Part shown: piece by piece, positions 60,257 through 64,000 of the stretch
Numbering within the stretch: the first letter of the stretch is position 1
Layout of the letters: each line of letters starts with the position of its first letter
NCBI GenBank assembly: GCA_023460795.1
Contig: JAEWPC010000035.1
Span: forward strand, 186,001 to 250,000
Direction of reading: 5' to 3'
DNA: 64,000 bases
Source: Bacillota bacterium
Lineage (GTDB): Bacteria > Bacillota > Bacilli > Paenibacillales > Paenibacillaceae
Translations under genes and position numbers: made by a program
Notes under the pieces: generated by a model
The model's input: only the letters and a program-made list of their open reading frames with translations
Database searches by the model: none
What the model was told of the DNA's origin: nothing

Positions 60257-61141
60257 TTAATTGCCGATTTCCCTTGTCATGTGCACCTGTTCAACCGATG
60301 TCGTAAATCCTAGTTCGGTTAGCAGCGCAACTAGAGCCGTATTGGATTTGCGCAAGTTTACGGTCATCCGCTTGATCTGCAGCTCCAACGGGCGAAAGAC
60401 GCGGCTTAATGCGGCGGCATAGATAGCCGTCTCGTCATGGCGGTCCGGCGCGGCTTCGCATTGGTATAGATAGATGGCGGTTAAACGGCCTTCTTCATCG
60501 AAGGCTCGTCTGTACAGCGCATATCCGACGATCTCGCCTCCAAGCTCGATGAGCAGGCTTTCTCCGTTTTTGATGCTCTGCCATTGGGTCTGCCAGGCGC
60601 TTAAGCGGCGATAGAAGGGCAAATGACGGATTTCCCCGGCTAAACCGGACCTGATGACATACTCCAATGGTTCCACCGGTTGCGGCAAGGCACCTTGAAG
60701 CGCTCCATCGTGCTGAAGATAGACCAGACGATCCGCAATGGAATAGCCGACGCTCTCGTAGAGCCGTATCGCTCTTTCGTTCTGGGTCAGCGCTTCCAAC
60801 AACGCCGTATGTACGCAGAGCTCGGAATAGAGCGCTAGATTTCGTTCCATGAGCAATTTCCCGAACCCTTGCCCCCTATATTCCGGAACGATGCCGGTTC
60901 CGCCGTTCCATGCCGTTTGGCGGCCGCCGATCGAGCGATAACCGTTCACGACGAAGCCGACCGGCTGTCCGTCCGCGCATATCGCGAGGGACTCCTCCAA
61001 TGAAATCCCCTCGTCCGCCGTACGAGTAACGAAGCTGTTCAATGGCATCCGCACATCGAGGTAATACCCTTCGAACCCGCGATCCCACAATTGCACGAGT
61101 TCATTTAAAGATAGCTCGCTAAGTCTCCGATAAGTAATCAT
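60257..61141 (-). CDS. GNAT-family acetyltransferase, two-domain
   Basis: A 294-residue protein. The N-terminal half is a recognisable GNAT domain with the acetyl-CoA loop GIVPEYRGQGFGKLLMERNLALY and ALTQNERAIRLYESVGY. The C-terminal half (about 155-294) is a second, degenerate GNAT-like domain (ELGGEIVGYALYRRA, LIEL). Substrate unknown. It converges with the MFS gene, six bases apart. Confidence 0.84.
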   Translation of the reverse strand: MITYRRLSELSLNELVQLWDRGFEGYYLDVRMPLNSFVTRTADEGISLEESLAICADGQPVGFVVNGYRSIGGRQTAWNGGTGIVPEYRGQGFGKLLMERNLALYSELCVHTALLEALTQNERAIRLYESVGYSIADRLVYLQHDGALQGALPQPVEPLEYVIRSGLAGEIRHLPFYRRLSAWQTQWQSIKNGESLLIELGGEIVGYALYRRAFDEEGRLTAIYLYQCEAAPDRHDETAIYAAALSRVFRPLELQIKRMTVNLRKSNTALVALLTELGFTTSVEQVHMTREIGN

Positions 61142-61246
61142 CGATATTCATCCCGCCTCTTCGGTCGATTCTAGATCTCTGCACCATCGTAACAAGGAGT
61201 CTCCGAAGCGAAAAGAGAAGGCGATGAAGCCGAGCGTTCCCCTTTT

Positions 61247-61927
61247 CTACCAGGCGGTCCCCCCTTGAAGGAAACGCGCCTCCAGATGGGTGCCGGCAAT
61301 CTTCTGCAGTCTTACGCCAACCGGCGCGCTCCCGGTGTGGAGCATAAATCCGTTGCCGGCGTAGATGCCGCAATGAGTAACGATCTGTTTGCTTTTATCG
61401 ATTCCTTCGTACCTTTCCGGCTCCGGGCCGGTATAGTTCATGAAGAATAGAATATCGCCTTTCCTGGCTTGATTGAGCCTGTAAAATTTCCGGCTCCCGT
61501 ATCGTTTAACGTATTCCCATTGCGACCGGCTGTCCCAAGCGTTGATCTCCATGCCCAATCCGCCGAGAAGGGCATAATGCACGAAGTCGCTGCAATCGAA
61601 GCTGGACGGCTCGTATCGCTCGCTGCCGTACACGTAGGGAGCGCCCATGAACAGCTTGCCGAACGCAATAAGCTTGTCCGGAAGGTTGTTCTTAACGGTC
61701 GGGTAGGCTTTCGCAAATACGCTTAGAGTTCTTAAGCCCGTGGTTACGCCTACGTCGCCGATCTCCAAATCCTTGATATGGCTGCCGTCCGGCAGCATCC
61801 CCGGCCGCGACGTTTGCTCGGCGGGAGACGGGGCGGTTTCGTTCCGCTGGCAGGCGGTCAACAGGAACAATGCCAATACAAACCCCGATATCGTCCTCTT
61901 CCAGCCTTTACTCGACCGGTTGTGCAT
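61247..61927 (-). CDS. NlpC/P60-family lipoprotein (cell-wall hydrolase)
   Basis: A 226-residue lipoprotein (lipobox FLLTACQ) with a C-terminal NlpC/P60 domain: Cys in PSSFDCSDFVHYAL and His in IVTHCGIYAGNGFMLHTG. This fold cleaves gamma-D-glutamyl bonds in peptidoglycan. The protein is anchored outside the membrane, as suits such a role. ATG 61927 is chosen because GGGGAGAG lies seven bases upstream; an earlier ATG at 61951 has no ribosome site. Confidence 0.88.
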   Translation of the reverse strand: MHNRSSKGWKRTISGFVLALFLLTACQRNETAPSPAEQTSRPGMLPDGSHIKDLEIGDVGVTTGLRTLSVFAKAYPTVKNNLPDKLIAFGKLFMGAPYVYGSERYEPSSFDCSDFVHYALLGGLGMEINAWDSRSQWEYVKRYGSRKFYRLNQARKGDILFFMNYTGPEPERYEGIDKSKQIVTHCGIYAGNGFMLHTGSAPVGVRLQKIAGTHLEARFLQGGTAW

Positions 61928-61983
61928 AACGTTCTCTCCCCTGATGTCCAAAGTTCGTCATCGTAGGTTTTCCCATGTATGCA

Positions 61984-62017
61984 AGAAAAAACACTCCCGC
62001 CGGCCGGCGAAAGTGTC
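61984..62017 (-). terminator. Rho-independent terminator after the YesN-like gene
   Basis: On the minus strand ACACTTTCGCCGG pairs with CCGGCGGGAGTGT (one mismatch), followed by TTTTTTC. Confidence 0.87.
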
Positions 62018-62041
62018 GTTAGGAATAGCTCTTTGCGATAT

Positions 62042-63259
62042 TCATTCCTCTTCGAACGTTTCGCCCTTGCGGTAACGGATCGGAGAGACGCCGACGGTCT
62101 TCTTGAACGCGGTGCTGAAGTAGTGCTGGGAGTCGTAGCCGACGGCGTCGGCGATGTCCGCGATGCTTCGGCTCGTCGAATTCAGCAGCTGGACCGCCTT
62201 GGAGATGCGGATTTGCGTCAGCAGCGCGACGAACGACGTCTCCAGCTCCTGCTTGAACAAGCGGCTAAGATAGACGGAGGACACGCCGATCGTTCTGGCC
62301 GTGCTTTCCAGCGAAAGCTGCGGATCGTCGTAGTGATCGCGCAGATGCTGCCTTGCCCTTCTGACGAGCGGCGAGATCGAGGCTTCCTTGTAGACGCCTC
62401 CGCGAGCTCTGCGGAACGCCGGCGCCACGCCGTCCAGACCGTTCTCGACCGGTTCGACGTGGACAATGACCTGCAGCTTCAGATATCGGTTGACCGCTTT
62501 CTCGATTGCGGAGAACAAGGAGGTCTCCGTCGTACCCCAGACGATCAGACAGATGAAGCCGAGCGGGTCCCGGAATACGACGAGCGAATTCGGCGTCAGA
62601 AGCTCCTCGGCGATGTTCTCGATGGCGAACAGCATCAGCTGCCGCTCCCGTTCCGAGCGAACGGATTGTCCCAGGTCCACCTCGGGCCAGCGGATGATGC
62701 CGACCAGAGAAGGGGCTTCGTCCGGCAATTCGAGGAAACGAAGCTGCTCCAGCACTTCCTGCCGGCTCACCGAGGCTTCGATCCATTCATTGCAGAACCG
62801 TTCCCGGAGGAGCGGGATATTCTTGCGTATCTGGTTCGAGGCAAGCTGAAGATGTTTGGCTTGCGCCTTGGCTCGATCCAATTGCGACTTGATCCGGCGG
62901 ATCACATCGGTCAGATCGGCCGGATTCGCGGGCTTGAGCAAGTATTCGTCGACTCCTAGCCGGACGGCCTTCTGCGCATAATTGAATTCGTCGTGACCCG
63001 AGACGATCACGATTCGGCAAGCGGGCAGTCGTTGCTTCACTTCCTGGATCAACGAGATTCCGTTCATGATCGGCATATTGAGATCGACGAGCATCAGGTG
63101 GACTTCATGCTTCAGGGCCAGCTCGAGCGCCTCTTCTCCGTCTTCCGCCTCCCCGGCGACTTCCATGCCGAAGGCTGCCCAATCGACGGCTTCCCGCAAC
63201 CCTTCGCGGATCATCGGTTCATCGTCGGCGATAATGACTTTCCATAACGTTTCGGCCAT
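62042..63259 (-). CDS. YesN-type response regulator with AraC DNA-binding domain
   Basis: A 405-residue regulator: receiver domain 1-120 with acidic pocket IADDEPM, phosphoacceptor Asp in LMLVDLNMPIMNG, and Lys in YLLKPANPADL; a long linker; and a C-terminal AraC pair of HTH (IGVSSVYLSRLFKQELETSFVALL; IADAVGYDSQHYFSTAFKKTVGVSPIRYRKG). These proteins control sugar transporters together with a YesM histidine kinase, which is encoded next. No sugar genes lie close by on this strand within the window. Confidence 0.93.
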   Translation of the reverse strand: MAETLWKVIIADDEPMIREGLREAVDWAAFGMEVAGEAEDGEEALELALKHEVHLMLVDLNMPIMNGISLIQEVKQRLPACRIVIVSGHDEFNYAQKAVRLGVDEYLLKPANPADLTDVIRRIKSQLDRAKAQAKHLQLASNQIRKNIPLLRERFCNEWIEASVSRQEVLEQLRFLELPDEAPSLVGIIRWPEVDLGQSVRSERERQLMLFAIENIAEELLTPNSLVVFRDPLGFICLIVWGTTETSLFSAIEKAVNRYLKLQVIVHVEPVENGLDGVAPAFRRARGGVYKEASISPLVRRARQHLRDHYDDPQLSLESTARTIGVSSVYLSRLFKQELETSFVALLTQIRISKAVQLLNSTSRSIADIADAVGYDSQHYFSTAFKKTVGVSPIRYRKGETFEEE

Positions 63260-63267
63260 CGGTTCGA

Positions 63268-64000
63268 TTATTCCCCCTCTTCGTGAATCGGGAACTTTAA
63301 CTTAACGGTCGTGCCGACGTTAGGCTCGCTATCGATGCTCATTCCGCAATCGGAGGCTCCGTAGGTGAGCTTCAGCCTAGCCTGTACGTTGGAGAGACCG
63401 TAACCCGATCCGGCGGCCTCGGCCGGCGCTTGCATCGGATGGTCCAGCCGCTCTCTCATCAGGGCCAAAGTCGTTGAGTCCATCCCTACGCCGTCGTCGG
63501 TCACGGACAGCTCGATCATATCGTCTCGGCGAACGCCCCGAACCGTAATCGTGCCCGGTCCTCTGCGTTCCTTAATACCGTGATAGATCGCGTTCTCGAC
63601 GATCGGCTGCAGGATGACTTTCAGAGAGGACAGGTGCGCGATATCGGGATCGAGATCGAGCGAATATTTCAGCTTGTCCCGATAGCGCAGCTTCTGAATT
63701 TGCAGGTAGCTGCGGACATGATCGAACTCCTCCGCCAGCGGAATAAATTCGTTGCCCTTGCTGAGCCCGATCCGGTACAGCTTCGACAGCGCCCCGACCA
63801 TCTCCGAGACGTCCTGAGCCCCTTGCTTGCGGGCCATCCAATCGATCGTGTTAAGCGTGTTGTACAGAAAATGAGGCTTAATCTGCGCCTGAAGGATGCG
63901 AAGCTCGGCTTCGCGCTTCTGCCTCTCCTGTTTCTCGGTTAGTTGCAGCAGGTCGCCGATCTTCGTCAGCATGCTGTTATAGCTGCGGCCCAGCATCCCG
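63268..64000 (-). CDS. YesM-type sensor histidine kinase, C-terminal part (5' end outside window)
   Basis: The frame is open to the last base, so the N terminus lies outside. The visible 240 residues carry a His_kinase domain of the LytS/YesM type (AQIKPHFLYNTLNTIDWMARK, with the phosphorylated His) and an HATPase domain (IVENAIYHGIKERRG, VTDDGVGMD, GSGYGLSNVQARLKLTYG). The sensor and membrane parts are missing. The regulator gene follows nine bases downstream, so they form a two-component pair. Confidence 0.93.
   Translation of the reverse strand, partial: GMLGRSYNSMLTKIGDLLQLTEKQERQKREAELRILQAQIKPHFLYNTLNTIDWMARKQGAQDVSEMVGALSKLYRIGLSKGNEFIPLAEEFDHVRSYLQIQKLRYRDKLKYSLDLDPDIAHLSSLKVILQPIVENAIYHGIKERRGPGTITVRGVRRDDMIELSVTDDGVGMDSTTLALMRERLDHPMQAPAEAAGSGYGLSNVQARLKLTYGASDCGMSIDSEPNVGTTVKLKFPIHEEGE

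Overview
The window looks like a chromosomal segment of a moderately high G+C, spore-forming Gram-positive of the Paenibacillaceae (Cohnella or Paenibacillus type; inference). The grounds are lipoprotein-type CUT1 sugar transporters, YesM/YesN and AraC regulators, an SLH-anchored surface protein, a YhcN/YlaJ sporulation lipoprotein, a Bacillus-type caa3 oxidase operon, a YtrA-type GntR regulator, strong GGAGG ribosome sites and many GTG/TTG starts. No rRNA, tRNA, CRISPR, IS element or phage gene was recognised.

Layout. 1-4436: end of a LacI-type regulator and an alpha-glucoside-type ABC transporter (aglEFG-like). 4511-16319: a fatty-acid beta-oxidation locus, with etfB-etfA leftward and, divergently, a YwjF-like membrane Fe-S ETF:menaquinone oxidoreductase candidate, fadN, fadA, fadE and lcfA. 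16563-19390: an FHA membrane protein, a 62-residue protein, methionine aminopeptidase and a sporulation lipoprotein. 19820-25254: ctaC-D-E-F-G and ctaM (caa3 cytochrome oxidase and assembly). 25624-27139: two coupled methyltransferases, the first fused to an Xre DNA-binding domain. 27359-31001: a second ETF system of the Fix type (etfB, etfA, fixC, fixX) and a 53-residue protein. 31138-36067: a glycosyltransferase 9 with a polybasic tail and a complete ADP-L-glycero-D-manno-heptose pathway (gmhA, gmhB, separate kinase and nucleotidyltransferase, hldD). 36255-45756: nucleotide-sugar dehydrogenase, a sugar-dehydrogenase-like lipoprotein, a zinc-ribbon membrane protein, ribokinase, hisC, a Crp/Fnr regulator, a DUF606 transporter, an RluA pseudouridine synthase and a CAP/SLH protein. 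45937-50206: a ytrA-controlled ABC exporter operon ending in natAB-like genes. 50439-60250: an AraC regulator, two Gfo/Idh oxidoreductases, an lplBCA-like sugar transporter, a carboxylesterase and an MFS transporter. 60257-64000: a GNAT protein, an NlpC/P60 lipoprotein and a YesN/YesM two-component pair running off the end.

How the parts fit. Acyl-CoA made by LcfA is oxidised by FadE; electrons would pass through EtfBA to the YwjF-like protein and menaquinone, and then to the caa3 oxidase encoded nearby; FadN and FadA finish the cycle. The Fix-type ETF is a separate electron route.

Most unusual content. (1) Five direct-repeat arrays with unit lengths of 42-52 bp but unrelated sequences lie in gene gaps, four of them inside the fatty-acid oxidation locus, and two start within the stop codon of the upstream gene. 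(2) A full ADP-heptose pathway in a Gram-positive is paired with a GT9 enzyme carrying an Arg/Lys-rich duplicated tail, behind a promoter resembling mother-cell sporulation promoters. (3) etfB of the fatty-acid locus appears to lack a normal start codon where one is expected (ATA, or GTG three codons upstream).
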